Below are positions 1 to 12,274 of a DNA stretch of 64,000 nt, piece after piece. This stretch comes from Cunninghamella blakesleeana. Its lineage: Eukaryota; Mucoromycota; Mucoromycetes; Mucorales; Cunninghamellaceae. The stretch lies in the NCBI GenBank assembly GCA_017871115.1, contig JAFCIZ010000001.1, forward strand, positions 5,540,001 through 5,604,000. Reading direction: 5' to 3'. The notes below the pieces were generated by a model, which was not told the origin of the DNA, did not search any database, and saw only the letters and a list, made by a program, of their open reading frames with translations. The translations under genes were made by a program, and so were the position numbers. Position 1 is the first letter of the stretch; each line of letters begins with the position of its first letter.

Positions 1-784
1 TTGGCGATCGAATAAGCATAAATCCGCCACTAAAAAAACATAACATTTATATATAAATCATTATTTCTTGTCTTATTTTTTAAAAAACGCATATATATAT
101 ATATTACCCTCCAATTCCTATATTGTTAAAAATACAAGTTAAAAAATAAAAAAAAATTATTATTAGTATTAGTATTATTAAAAACAAGTGTCGCTATTTA
201 TATTTAAAATAAATATTACCAGTTGCAAAATTATCAATGACACCAATACATAAAGTCGAAGCTATAGCAGCGTCTACAGCATTACCTCCTTTTTGAAGTA
301 CTAAATAAATAAATATAAAAGTTTATATGGAAGAATTCATAAAAAAGAAAGTATAATATTTAGTTATATATACCAGTACTGTTATTATTATAATTAGTAA
401 CATTATTATATTTATTATAATTGTAATTGTTATTGTCATTGCTATTACTTTTTACACCAACTTTTGAACATTCTTCTGCTTCAACGGCTACACCACCTTT
501 TGTTCCATATACTAATTTACCAACGAATTTATTGGAAGTATCTAGGATAAAATATTTATAAAATAACGAATAGAGTTATTTAAAAAAAGAGTGAAAGATA
601 AAGACCAAAAAAAATTGATTTTATTTTTTTTATTACTTTTTCGATCAGGAACGAAGAAAAAAATTAAAGTCAGAACAATCCCAATTACCAAAATGACAAT
701 AATACCAAGAAATCTTTTTTTAAATAATCTTTTTAATTTATTGTTATCATCTTTTTTTCCTAAAAGAGATATGGATTCATTCAT
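1..784 (-). CDS. Gamma-glutamyltranspeptidase, 5' part (runs off window)
   Basis: Transfers or hydrolyses gamma-glutamyl groups of glutathione; members are membrane-anchored or secreted. Exons on the minus strand are 784-637, 541-374, 300-220, a 10-nt microexon 117-108, and 29-1 (continuing outside). The start is the ATG at 784. Residues about 25-45 form one hydrophobic segment after a Lys/Arg-rich tail, suggesting a type II anchor. Then come the family blocks GGVAVEAEECSKVG, GGNAVDAAIASTLCIGV and TGIGGGGFMLIR. These match the N-terminal part of the large subunit; the autocatalytic Thr and small subunit lie beyond the window. An Asn-rich insert follows the first block. The last block can only be read if the 10-nt microexon is included. 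Family assignment is firm; substrate and vacuolar or surface location are not shown. Confidence 0.9.
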
Positions 785-1625
785 TTTTATTTTATTTTTT
801 TAATATTGAAGAAAAAAGAGAGAGAAGAGAAATAGAAGGATAAGAAGAACGGTAATAAAATATATTTATAATGAAAAATAGTCGGAGAGAGAGTAAAGTG
901 TATATCGGCAAAAATAAACGGGCCGTTCTAATAAAGGCAATTGACGTGTTTAAACGTTTTTGTAAAATAGTTAACTATCTTATTTACAAAAGTGTTCATA
1001 AAAATTACAAAGATTTGTTGCGAGTATGATTTTTTATTTATTTATTTATTTATTTATAAAAATAGATAATCTGTTTTATATGTATAATTATATACACATT
1101 TAAATCAACACTTAACAAATAAATTTTAGAAATGTTATTATTGATTATGCTTACTTTATGGTTACTTGTTATATTCTAGTTTAGTTTAGTGTAACTTTTA
1201 AAATGTTTGATAATTTTATGGGAAATTTCATTTAAATCTTATTTTGTAACAGATGATAAATCAAAACTATTGGGAATCTTACTGCCGTTTTTATTTTTTT
1301 AAATACCAGATTAGCATTTATTTAATCTCAATGGCACGAACCATTCAAGCTTATGACTTATTCACTTTCGCATTGTTCTTTTATAAATTTGAAACGCTCT
1401 TTATGTTCTTCAGATTCTTCATTTATAATACGATTTGATATGACTTACTTTGTATATTCAGAATTACTCATTTCAATATACTATTCTTTTTTTCAATGTC
1501 TAATTACTACAATCATTTGTTCTTAATAAAAAACCGAGCCATCATTATATTTTTATAAAGAAAAATGCATATCTAATATTGTTGATTACGGGGTTTATTC
1601 TTAACAATTTATTTCTATGTATATT
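785..1625. other. Intergenic, GGT 5' flank / HIS3 3' flank
   Basis: A+T-rich spacer between two minus-strand genes. It should carry the promoter of the transpeptidase and the 3' UTR of HIS3. I see short TTTA repeats near 1031-1056 and no convincing open frame. Confidence 0.6.
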
Positions 1626-2527
1626 CTATAAAACACCTTTTGTACTTGGTACATCGTTGGTTCCTGTACGCTCTACAGCTTGACGAATAGCTACAGCTAA
1701 TGATTTAAACGAAGCTTCGGCTCTACATATTTAAAAAAAGATCAATTACTCTGCTCCATATTTTTTATAATTATATCTGTGTTTATTTACTTTTATCCAT
1801 TACCTATGATGATCGTTATTTCCTTTTAATACGTCGACATGTAAAGTAATACCAGCACCGAAAGCAAACGAAGTTAAAACGTGGGGAATCATTTCTGTAG
1901 AAAGAGTACCAATCATTTCTCTTTGTAAATTCAAATTAATATCAGCAAAAGGACGACCAGAAATATCAACTACAGATCTAGCGAGGGCCTATTGAAAAAA
2001 AATAATAATGACAATAGCAATAATAATCATAATCAATAAGAGATTTGTATATAATTAACTAATTTACACATATCAGTATATTTACTTCGTCTAAAGGACA
2101 ATAAGCAGAACCAAAACGCTTGATCCCTTTAGGTGTGCCTAAAGCTTGTTTAAAAGCCATACCTAAAGCAATAGCGGTATCTTCGGCAGTATGATGATCA
2201 TCGATATGTAAATCTCCTTTACAATGAAGAGTTAAAGACCAGCCACCATGTTTAGCTAAAGCATGGTACATCTATTATTCATATTTATATTAGTATTAAA
2301 AAAATAAAATTAAAAAAATAGGTATAAATAAATATGAGTCATAGTTTCTTTTTCTGTCAAACATATAAGCTTGAATACTTTTTTATTTTTTATCTTACAT
2401 GATCAAGAAAGCCAATACCAGTATCGATATTAATTTCTTGATTGAATTTTGAATCAAGATTGATAGAAAGTTTAATATCAGTTTCGTTTGTTTTTCTAGT
2501 AACTTCTGCTGTACGAGGTGTATCCAT
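1626..2527 (-). CDS. HIS3: Imidazoleglycerol-phosphate dehydratase
   Basis: Sixth step of histidine biosynthesis: dehydrates imidazole glycerol phosphate to imidazole acetol phosphate, with Mn2+. Exons are 2527-2399, 2271-2086, 1988-1804 and 1722-1626, giving 198 residues, normal for fungal monofunctional enzymes. Diagnostic blocks appear in order: GIGFLDHM near residue 40, [16 protein letters not shown] (first metal-binding His cluster), [26 protein letters not shown] (second His cluster) and the terminal PSTKGVL. The DHH-E repeats forming the two metal sites are intact. The start ATG at 2527 gives the usual short N-terminus before the conserved region. I did not find an obvious Gcn4-type TGACTC site in the upstream spacer. 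Confidence 0.96.
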
Positions 2528-3417
2528 GATAAAAAAAGTTGAGAGAGAGAAAAGAGAAAATAAAAAAGAACTAAAAAAATCTTTTGTCCTTTTTTAAATC
2601 TCAGCGCTTAATTTTTTTTTAATTTTTTTAAAGCTTATTTATGCTGGTTTGCATAAAATTACCCTACAGTTTATCAATTATCTATATTATTATTTTAAAT
2701 AAAAAAATATACACTAGATTAATTCACATATTATTTTGAGGCTGTGTTTTTTTTAAAAAAACGAAAAAAAATATATCCTCAAGATATGGTATTTTTAATA
2801 TTATTGTCGAGATAATTATATATTCAATAGTGCGAACGTATTTTTTTTTTTTTTAATTGATGCAGCTTGTTAGATTTCTTTACTTTACTTTATTATACAT
2901 ACTATTATTTTTATGAATAAAACTACGTATACGTATTTAATTATCATATTACAAATGTGATAGTCGACAAGCCTTAAACGTTAAAAAAACAAAAAACAAA
3001 AAGGTACTACCTTATTTAGAAAAAATATGTACATACTGAAAAAATTTTAAAAATCAAAACATTTTTTATATACATGTAAATATAAATGAGTGCTATATAA
3101 TATATATGTAGTACTATATTATATTGATTAAGTTTTTGTAACTAATAATAATAAAGGTAATGTACATAATTATATTTATTTTTAGGTGCAATATAATAAA
3201 AATTGTTGGAGGGAAGTGCGGAGTTCCAATGCCAATATATCTTTCGCACAAAAATAAATAATTTGGATTAATTTTTCAGCCATTTTTTATTTCTTCCTCT
3301 TTCCTTTTTCTCCATGAATATTTATTATTTTATTAGCCTTTCCTTTTACTTGGGAAATATTATAAATTAAAAAATCTCTTTTTTGCTCTTTTTCCTTTTA
3401 AATATTTTTATTATATC
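2528..3417. other. Divergent promoter region, HIS3 / CNH gene
   Basis: Very A+T-rich spacer between two divergent genes with long A and T runs. Near 3206-3230 there is a small G-rich patch (GTGCGGAGTTCC) about 200 bp before the CNH gene. No coding signal seen. Confidence 0.5.
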
Positions 3418-3659
3418 ATGAATTTACAAACACCAATTGATACTACTTTGCTACCTTCTGCAAATCAACAAAATGCATCACCATCACTAGAGCCTCCTCC
3501 TTACACAGATCGCCCTAATCATATTAATGAAACGACACCTACAACTAGTCGAGCTGTAAGTTATTTATGTTTAAAAAATAATGACTATTCAAATAATAAT
3601 AATAATAATAATAATAATACAACTTTTCTATATATATTTATGACTACCTACCTACCTGC

Positions 3660-3690
<31 letters not shown>

Positions 3691-5530
3691 GCCACCAGGT
3701 GGTTCACTTTTTTCTTCTATAGACTTAAACCTACTATTACCCTATGCAACCAAATCACCTTATTTATGTTGTAGTGTTTTAGATAATCGTTTTCTTTTAT
3801 TAGGCCATAGTACTCAGGGAATTCAAGTATTAGATTTAAACAATCAGGAACAACAACAGCCAAAAACAATTGTATGGATTTATGCACGTCAAATTAAAGT
3901 ACTACACTCAAGTTGTCTTTTATTGGTTCTCTCGGATAAAATGAAAAAAGTGCGATGTTATTCTTTGAATGCTATTATTCGTCTATGCTATGGTGTATTT
4001 GATATATCGTGGTCCGATGATTTAGAAGAAAAGTACCCACTTCCAGCTTTAAATGAATGGCAATCCATGTCACAAACCTCTTCATCTTTGGCGGTATCTT
4101 TAGACAAACTTAATTTAGCAGCTTCTCGATTAGCAGCAACCCATTCTGTACTCAATAACAATAATAACTCTAGCAATAATAATAGTGCAAACCTTTATTC
4201 TTCCTCTTCTACTTCTCAGTCTGAAATACCAGTGTCAGGAACAAAACCACTTTTAAAATTAATTGGATCAACTAATAAAAGATATGTATGGAAAAATCAA
4301 ATAGTATTACAAGACTATGTTTATAAGTTACCTAATTCTAAAGATACCATCTCTGTTCATACTTATCAAACCAGTGCCTATATATTTGTTGCTCTACTAT
4401 TCCGGAATAGTATTTGTTTATACCAACGTAGAAGAGATAATGTTAATCAAGTCCTTCAACCATTAAAACAATTTTGGATACCTGTTGAAACACAGCATAT
4501 CTCCTTTGCTGATGATCGTACCACATTAAGATATATTGCGGCTGTCTTTCCTAATGGAGCAGCTTTGATTGAATTACAAAGTAGTAAAGTGCAAAGTATC
4601 CCAATTGATAGTAAAGTAGAGCAATTATACGAAACTGCTTGTTTAAAACAGATGTTTGAAAAAAAAGTTCTTTACCCTAATGAATCTCATTCAGCAACAA
4701 CAGCATCATCATCGTTACCATCATCATCATCATCATCATCATCACCATCATCATCATCCTATGATCATCATCATAATCAGCAAATAAATCGTTCTATTAC
4801 TTCTCGTTTTGGAAGATCTCATTCAAATCCTCCTGTACCAAATTTACAAACGTTAACATCCACCGCCACTACCGCCGCTACTTCACCGTCTTCACCATCT
4901 TCGCCACCCCCTCCACATTTATTACCAACATCCATTTCATATTCAAAAAAACAACAGCAATATAATTATACACCACCAACTACAATTCAATTTACTTCCT
5001 TATTACAATTACCTTTTCATCCAAAAAATGCCCCTTCAGTTACAGAAGAATATTCTATTCCACCTAGTTATACGACCGTCATGACAAGAACTCCTTTTGA
5101 AGCCAGTGATCCTATCCCTTTACCTAGTGATGCTATCCCTCAATTGTTTTTTGCTACATTTGGGTGTCATAGTATGATTATTGATATGAAAGGTTCATTG
5201 TTTACGACTCAAGTTTATACTTGGATGGATGCTCCTGATCGAATTGTTTTTTTGCGTATGCAATCTGATACCTGGTGTGCAGTCGGATTTACAAAGGAAT
5301 CAGTGTTGATGATGGATTTTACTACTGCCACTTGCCGACGCATGATGCATGGGGTGCCGGTTCGTTTTCTAGGCAAAATAACTTTGTCTTCTTCTGTTCC
5401 TCATGATTCTCATTATCAGCAACAACAACAACAGCGACAAATTAAAAAAAAGGACATGATTTTATTTAGTGTTAATAATAATGGGAAATCGCATCAAATT
5501 TACTCTCTTTCAAGTTTAGATGAAGCTTGA
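3418..5530 (+). CDS. CNH (citron homology) domain protein
   Basis: Exons 3418-3555 and 3692-5530, 658 residues. The intron ends in a CTAT-repeat pyrimidine tract. Residues 1-46 are Pro/Ser/Thr-rich and contain a PPPY motif. From about residue 60 the protein has the beta-propeller start typical of CNH domains: the segments KSPYLCCSVLDNRFLLLG, then STQGIQVLDL, then VLHSSCLLLVLSDKM. Later CNH strands (FVALLFRNSICLYQ, AVGFTKESVLMMDF) are separated by Ser-, Asn-, His- and Pro-rich inserts. In fungi the CNH domain usually follows RhoGEF and PH domains in Rom1/Rom2-type Rho1 exchange factors, or stands in Vam6/TRAP1-type trafficking proteins. No RhoGEF, PH, kinase or clathrin-repeat region is visible, so this is a near stand-alone CNH protein whose role is unknown. 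Confidence 0.8.
3643..3690 (+). repeat. (TACC)n/(TATC)n microsatellite in intron
   Basis: Tetranucleotide run of TACC/TGCC turning into TATC that ends exactly at the AG acceptor of the CNH-gene intron, so it doubles as the polypyrimidine tract. Confidence 0.85.
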
Positions 5531-6149
5531 TTTGTATATTGTATTATATTTTTTATATTTTTATCATTATTAAAAAATAAAATAAACTAAATGAAATATT
5601 AAAACTAATAAATAAAAAATAAATAAAAAGAACTTATGAATTATATATGCAACACAATGAAAAAAATTAATTATCTATATAATAATATACCAACTTAGTA
5701 TTAAAAAATAAAAATTTCTTGGTTAAGGCAAAAAAACATATATATGTATATAATATACTCTTTGACTTTACATTAATTATATAGCAAATAAATAAATATA
5801 TTTTATTTTGAGTATATATCTTAATATATATACATAAAAAAAAAAAGAAGATATAGGATGGCCAAAATTTTCTTATATATATCTATTTATTATAAGGATG
5901 TCTATTCTAATATATATATATATATATATATATAATATCTTGGTTGTAAGAAATAGAGTTATATCATTTTTTTAAACAAAGATATATACATCAAATTTTA
6001 TATTCACTTTTATTCTGATAGCGCTATTTATTATTTTAAAGCAGTTATACTTATTTATATAATTATAATGATATTATACAAAAACATAATTAAATAGTTT
6101 ATTTATTATTTTACTATAAACAAAAAAAAGAAAATGAATATAAATTAAT
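5531..6149. other. Convergent 3' intergenic
   Basis: Spacer between the 3' ends of the CNH gene and the hydratase gene. It holds TA repeats (about 5910-5932) and A+T-rich sequence; nothing else seen. Confidence 0.6.
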
Positions 6150-7368
6150 TTAAAGTTTAGCGGCAGATTCGTTAGCAAGAACGACATAACCATTATTGAG
6201 TACTACACGATCACCAACTTTAGCATTAAAGATAACACCGAAATGATTAGCATCATGAGGAACCTTCCACATATCAATATCTACTGTTTGACCAGGTAAA
6301 ACGGGGAAAGCGAAACGAGCTGTGATAGATTTAAATCGATAGCGATCATTATTACCAAAGGCACTAAGTACAGCATGACAACAACGGCCATAAGAGCATA
6401 ATCCATGAAGAATAGGCATAGGGAGACCTACACTTTGAGCTACTTTAGGATCAGCATGTAAGGGATTAAAATCACCACAAAGACGGTATAAGAGAGCTTG
6501 ATGAGTTCCTGTTTCGAAACTAGCGGTAGCATCAGGTTTTCTATCTTTAGGAGGTTTATAAGAGGGGGAAGATTGTCCTTTAGGTCCATTCCATCCACCA
6601 TATCCACGTACAAACATTTTACTTTGCATACGGCAATAGTGAATTCCGTCTACAGCACCATATAAATCTTGGACAGAGGTAACTACCATGCCACTACCTT
6701 TATCACCTACATCAATTACTTTTTTTGTTGATCGGAATTGACCACCGAGAACAGGGAATGGGTTGATTACTTCTAAGGATTGTTCACCATGGACGACACA
6801 ATCAAGATTATATTCAGGAATACCAGGAATTGAGGATTCACCAGGTACCTTTGATTTACCGCCAAATCTTTCAGCAAATACATTAACATCATAATCTTTC
6901 TTAAGTAATAAGGATAAAGGGTATGTAGGTAAGGGTCCAAAGTTTTCAGCTATTAAATAATAATAATAATAATAATAGAAATGGTTAATAAATAATAATA
7001 TCTTAACTCTTTGTTTTATTTTCAAACATTTATATGTACATATTTTTTTTATTTCTCTTCCTTTATTTCTAAATCCGGTACTCCCTCTTTTTATATTTAT
7101 ATATATTATGACTTACCATTTTCATATAACCATTGAAGTTCAGTATCTGGCACACCCACAGAAAGGGCATATAATAAGTAATCACGACGATTGCACTCTA
7201 CCTATAAAAGCATGAACACGAAGAAAAAAGACATAAATATTTGCTTGAATCAATTTGCTCACTTTATTTTTTATATCCTTTGAGTATGTATATTTCAATG
7301 CTTACAAGTTCAGGTTGAGATTCAGAACCAATGGCTTTAGCAACATCTACTTTAAATCCTTCAGGCAT
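6150..7368 (-). CDS. Peroxisomal 2-enoyl-CoA hydratase 2 (MaoC-like)
   Basis: Adds water to trans-2-enoyl-CoA to give (3R)-hydroxyacyl-CoA, the hydratase-2 step of peroxisomal beta-oxidation. Exons are 7368-7306, 7201-7117 and 6949-6150, 315 residues. The C-terminal hot-dog domain has the motif YRLCGDFNPLHADPKVA; by family knowledge Asp209 and His214 are catalytic. LPILHGLC-like and RFAFPVLPGQTVDIDMW segments complete the MaoC fold. The protein ends in ...SAAKL, and AKL is a good PTS1 peroxisomal signal. In many fungi this activity is the C-terminal part of the multifunctional Fox2 protein. Here it stands alone, like plant ECH2, with no dehydrogenase or SCP2 region in the frame or next door. 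A separate hydratase/dehydrogenase may exist elsewhere. Confidence 0.93.
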
Positions 7369-7919
7369 GGTATATATATATTTATAATATAGGTTTTGTT
7401 TTTACAATACTAATAAAAAAGTAAATGGAAAAGAAAAGAGATAAAATCAAAAAAAAAAAAAAAAATGCGCTTTAAATAAAATAAAATAAAATAAAATTTC
7501 ACGGAGTGAGAAAATATTATTAACTTCTGGAAAAAAATAATAGCCTTCCCTTTTTAATTTTTTTAAAGCCTATCATATGAAATTAGAACTGTCTAAATTT
7601 ACCCCACTTTTTTACATAGAAATTATGTTGTACATCATTTCCCATATTAAGTTGATAAAAAATCTTACAATTCACTTATTTTGCATCTATTGATTGATCA
7701 CTTTTTTTTTCTTCCTAAACCATTGTTCAAAAATAGTGTATTTCTTTTTCTTTCTTTTTCTATTATTATTTTTTTTCTCCTTGATAAAAATTAACTGCAT
7801 ACTTATAAAATATTAAATAATGATTTTATTTGTTGAATAATGTATAAAATTTATTTATAATAATAATAATAATATTATTATAGGAATATATTTTTAATGA
7901 TTATATATATATATATATA
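7369..7919. other. Intergenic between two minus-strand genes
   Basis: Promoter of the hydratase gene and 3' flank of the deubiquitinase gene. TGCGCTTTAAA stands at 7466-7476, about 100 bp before the hydratase start. The rest is A/T runs. Confidence 0.5.
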
Positions 7920-10502
7920 TTAATTGCAAGAAGTAGGGATAACGGCATACGTTTCCCAGCTCATTTTTCTTCTTTGTTGACTTCGATGAACTAATCTAGA
8001 ATCCCGCCGTTGTTGATGCTGGTTAAGCTTTTGAGAATTATATACTGAAGTATCTGCCTGCAGTTGATCAGTCGTTGTGGTAATTGTTGTTGATGTTGCT
8101 GTTATAGCAGTATTAGTATTAGTTGATAAATTAGGATGAATAAGTTTATGTTCCTGTTTTAATGAATTTAATAAATCAATATGATCATTGAAATGAGTGG
8201 ATGATAATGATAATGAAGCGGATGCAGATGTATTATTAATTGATGTAGATTTTCTTTTTATTGGATGAATTGTTGTTACTGAAGTAGATAAAGGTGATGA
8301 TAATGGTATGATATCTGTAGTTGTTGTCATGGGTTCCATCGATTCATATAAAAGCATATATGGATTGGCTAATAAAACTTCATCAATAGTACATATATCT
8401 ACATTTTCATCGGAGATCCGATACCAGGTTTCTTTTCCTTGCCATATACAATCTTTTGGATTGGTTTTACATTCAAGACAGCTACATCCATCAGTTGTCA
8501 AACGTCTTTTATAAGCTATAAAATGGCCATAATTATGACTTCCATAATGAACAATAACACTCATTAATTTGTAAGTATTAAGTATTGATTGTCGTTGTTG
8601 CTGTGGTTGCTTTTCTATATGATCGTTATTATTACTATTATCAGATATTGGCGTATCTGATTTTGTATTAAGAGTTCCATTAGTACAATATTGTTGCAGA
8701 TCGAGGAATTCAGGAAATTGGAGATGGCACTTATTTTTATATATAACACCTGATGGATGAAAGGCTGATCTTGATATATGAAGGCATAGTACTTTAGGAG
8801 GTTTAGCGAACATAGCTTGTTTACTAGATTTTCCATATATAGACCGGTAAGGGACATGCAGTTGTTCTTTTGTAGGTAATTCTTCTTCGATGGATCCTGT
8901 TGTTAATCGGTGATCTAATTCACGACGTTGCATTTCTACCTGTACCATTTTTGTTAACATTTCCTTTTTTAATTTGGTATTTTTGGATTGTTTTGCTGAT
9001 TTTTTTAATTGCTCGGATTCATTCCCTAATCTTTCTACCAAATCAACAATTGAACATTTTCGACATGATGCATCATCTAAATACTCCATAGCAGCCACTT
9101 GCTCTAAACATTCATCTAATGTAGCTGTTGACTAACATAAATAAATAAATGATACATTTATATTAAAAAATTTCATTCCAGTTTATAATAAAGTATTGCA
9201 ATATATCCATATATATTATTTTATTGTACTTACAGTTAAAGGTAAGTTTAATTGAATATTATTAAATGAACTATGGCGAATAGCTTCCTATAATATACAA
9301 ATAAATAAATAAAAAAAATTATTGATATATAAATAAGTTGAATCATTCTATATTATACCAATAAATAATAATAATAATAATATTTTTTTTACGGTATAAC
9401 CACATCTAGTACAAGATAACCGATTAGCTAATAAACCAACAAAAGGGTTACTATGTTGTCGAGCTTGATATTGATGCAGGCTTGGTTTAGAAATGTCATC
9501 TTTTAATAATAGGGGTGATGATGATGAGTGTTCATGTGACCAGTTTAAAATGTCTTTTAAACCATTACCCATATGATTTTTAACTATAGCATTTGTTTCT
9601 TCCGTATCCAAAGCACCTGATAATAATTGAAATAATTCATGTGCATCCTGCTGCTCACGATTAATAACTTTATGATTAGTATTGATGGCTGATACTATTT
9701 CTATAGGTCTAAATGATAGTAAATTATTTTGTTGGTGTTCATCAATAGGTTTAGATAAAAGTCTCAATGTTTTCAATAAAGACCTTGTCACTGGTAAATG
9801 ATGCGGAGCATATTGTTGATTAATTTGATCTAAATAGAATTGGAGTCTTGGTAAAGATGATAAGGCCTGTTAAATTAAATAAATAATAATATAAAATATT
9901 TTTTAATAAAAGAAGTATAAACTCCTTCCTTCTATGTATATCTTTTTTTATTTTCTTCCCCTTTTTTATTAAATATATACATCTATATATATTCAATATA
10001 AATACATTTATATATATATATATAAATTTACCTGAAGAACAGAGTTTAAATAACAAGTGTTTCCAGTATTAACAAGGCCAGGAACCATTAATATATTATC
10101 ATGTTTTGTTAAAGGAGGTTTAATACAAACATTAGCAAGTTTATAATTGATACTATCAGAAGGTGATATGTTTGAAGTAGAATTATTACTAGGACTGAAG
10201 GATAACGTTGGTAACCAATATGATATTCTATCTAATAGAGGAAATATACCAAATTCCTCAAAGCCCATAAGTAACCAAATATCTATATGATGAGTGATAC
10301 GTTTAGAGAGTTGATATAGTCTAAATATTGTTGTTTTTGTAATGGTTGTAGAAGAAGAAATGATCATATTATCATGATAAAAAGTTAAAGAAAAGAGTAA
10401 AGGGATTATAATCAAGGAAGTTCCAAGAATAAAAAAGAAGATTTGAATAATAGATGATAAGTCATTCAGTAACGACTGAAGACCTTCAAGTGTTAGCTCC
10501 AT
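7920..10502 (-). CDS. Membrane-anchored ubiquitin-specific protease (USP30/Ubp16-like)
   Basis: Cysteine protease removing ubiquitin, probably at the mitochondrial outer membrane. Exons are 10502-10032, 9866-9393, 9287-9234 and 9131-7920, 736 residues. A hydrophobic segment at about residues 18-42 would anchor the protein with the catalytic part outside, as in human USP30 and yeast Ubp16. The Cys box is GLVNTGNTCYLNSVLQ (Cys150), followed by REQQDAHELFQLL, zinc-ribbon pairs CTRC and CRKC, and the His box VIVHYGSHNYGHFIAYKRR (His536), with RISDENV supplying the acidic residue at 574. The order and wording match USP30 more closely than other USPs. Low-complexity Ser/Thr/Asn tracts interrupt the second half and the C-terminus. 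Mitochondrial location is inferred from family and topology only. Confidence 0.9.
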
Positions 10503-11287
10503 TTCCTTTTTTTATATATCAATAATTATCTTATAAATATATATATATATAGTTAAATGAAAGAAAATATTTTAAAAAAAAGTATACAAAGAAATAAATA
10601 TTTGATATAGAAAAAATAAGGAGCTTTATAAAGTTAAAGTTAAAAAAAAAGAGAGAGAGAGAAAAAGAAATGAGACAATTAAAAAAAAAAGAAAATCTTG
10701 TCTTTTTATTTTTTAAAACCCCGCAGTAAAATTATGAAAATTTTTTATTTTTCTTGAGTTATTGTCCTGAAATAATAATATCGTAGATCATTTTTATTTT
10801 CTTAATTAAATAAAATTCAAGGTACCATTTTTGACTTTTTTTTTTTGACTTTTTTTCTCATATTAACTTGTTAATTTTCGCTCGAGAATAAGTAAATATT
10901 AAGTTTCTATATTTTTTTTTTATTATAATGTTTTTCTTTTGTGTTTATCATAGTTTTATTTTTAATTTTATACAATCTACGTTTCATTTTTTTTTTTTTA
11001 CTGAATCATTTTTAATAAATTTCTCAACTCTAGATATATATATTTATTCTGTATACACATTTGTAAAATATAAATTCTATTCTTGAATAGAAATAATGAA
11101 TAGAAAAAAAGCTTTATAAATCAAAAATCCACCAATATAACCGTTTTGTTTTGTTGTTTCATATTTCATATTGATTAATTTATGGTTTATTCATTATATA
11201 ATTCCTAGCTAGAGATTTTAAAAGATAATAATATAGTTAAATGGTTTCTTTTTTTTATAAAAAAAGGTAATAATAATACTAATAATA
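10503..11287. other. Intergenic, USP promoter / kelch-gene 3' flank
   Basis: A+T-rich spacer with (AG)n near 10650-10666. A minus-oriented TGCGGGGTTTTAAAA element lies at 10711-10725. No coding sequence seen. Confidence 0.5.
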
Positions 11288-12227
11288 TTAATCCTTTGAA
11301 AATGGCTTAACAGTAGATACAGGGGATATAGTAGCTCTATCGTCATGCGTTAAATCAGGCTTATATACAACAGGTTGCTGGTTATATTGCTGTTGAGTAT
11401 CTGAAGTAATAGGTGTTGCTAAAGAGGAATAAGTTGGTGCAGATGAAGTAGACATTTCGTCTGGAATATAAGATCTTTGTTCTTGAGGATTCGTTATTTG
11501 AGTTTGTTGGTATAATTGTTGTGATTTTTGATTTTCATTATTATTTGCCATGAAATTAACTGCTGTAGGTGAGAAATATTGAGGTGGGGCTACTGGATCT
11601 TCATATTCATTAGCGACAACAAATTGGTCCCTACTTTCACGTTGATTTTTTTCAGAATTTTGTTTGCGTTTACGTAAAAAGAAGAGACCTGCTCCAATAC
11701 CCAACTACGTGTAAATAAAAATATAAAAAAAAATGGCTAGCATTAATATATAGGTATATATTTTGAATGATAATTGTCTTTGTTTATATTATGTAGTTTT
11801 AATTTTATATTATTTTCTTATTTTATTTTTACCAATGCTACAATAGCAACAACAATACCAGCAATAGCTCCAGAGCTTATAGAAGATCCAGTACTTTTAC
11901 TACTATCACTACTATTACTACCATTTGAATTGCTACCATCATTAGTATTCACTTGAGGTTCACCGCTGGCGCTGAAGTTATCTAACCATGTCCATGTTCT
12001 CACATCAAGCATATGGAAATCATTTAAACCAAAATTAGAAGTATCGGCACCAAAAAGGATAAAAAGATACAAATCTTTATATAAGACAGCAGAGTGGCCA
12101 TATCTTGAACCTGATCCAATTTGTGCCACATTTTGTTGTTGCCAAGTTCTATTTGCTACGTCATAAGTATAGCATATATCACTAACTGCAATAGGTGTTT
12201 CTATTTTATATGCATATAGTAATTTAT

Positions 12228-12274
<47 letters not shown>

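Noticed and set aside
1253..1438. Plus-strand ORF between GGT and HIS3
   Set aside because: Phe/Tyr/Ile-rich, no motif, no leader or splice context.
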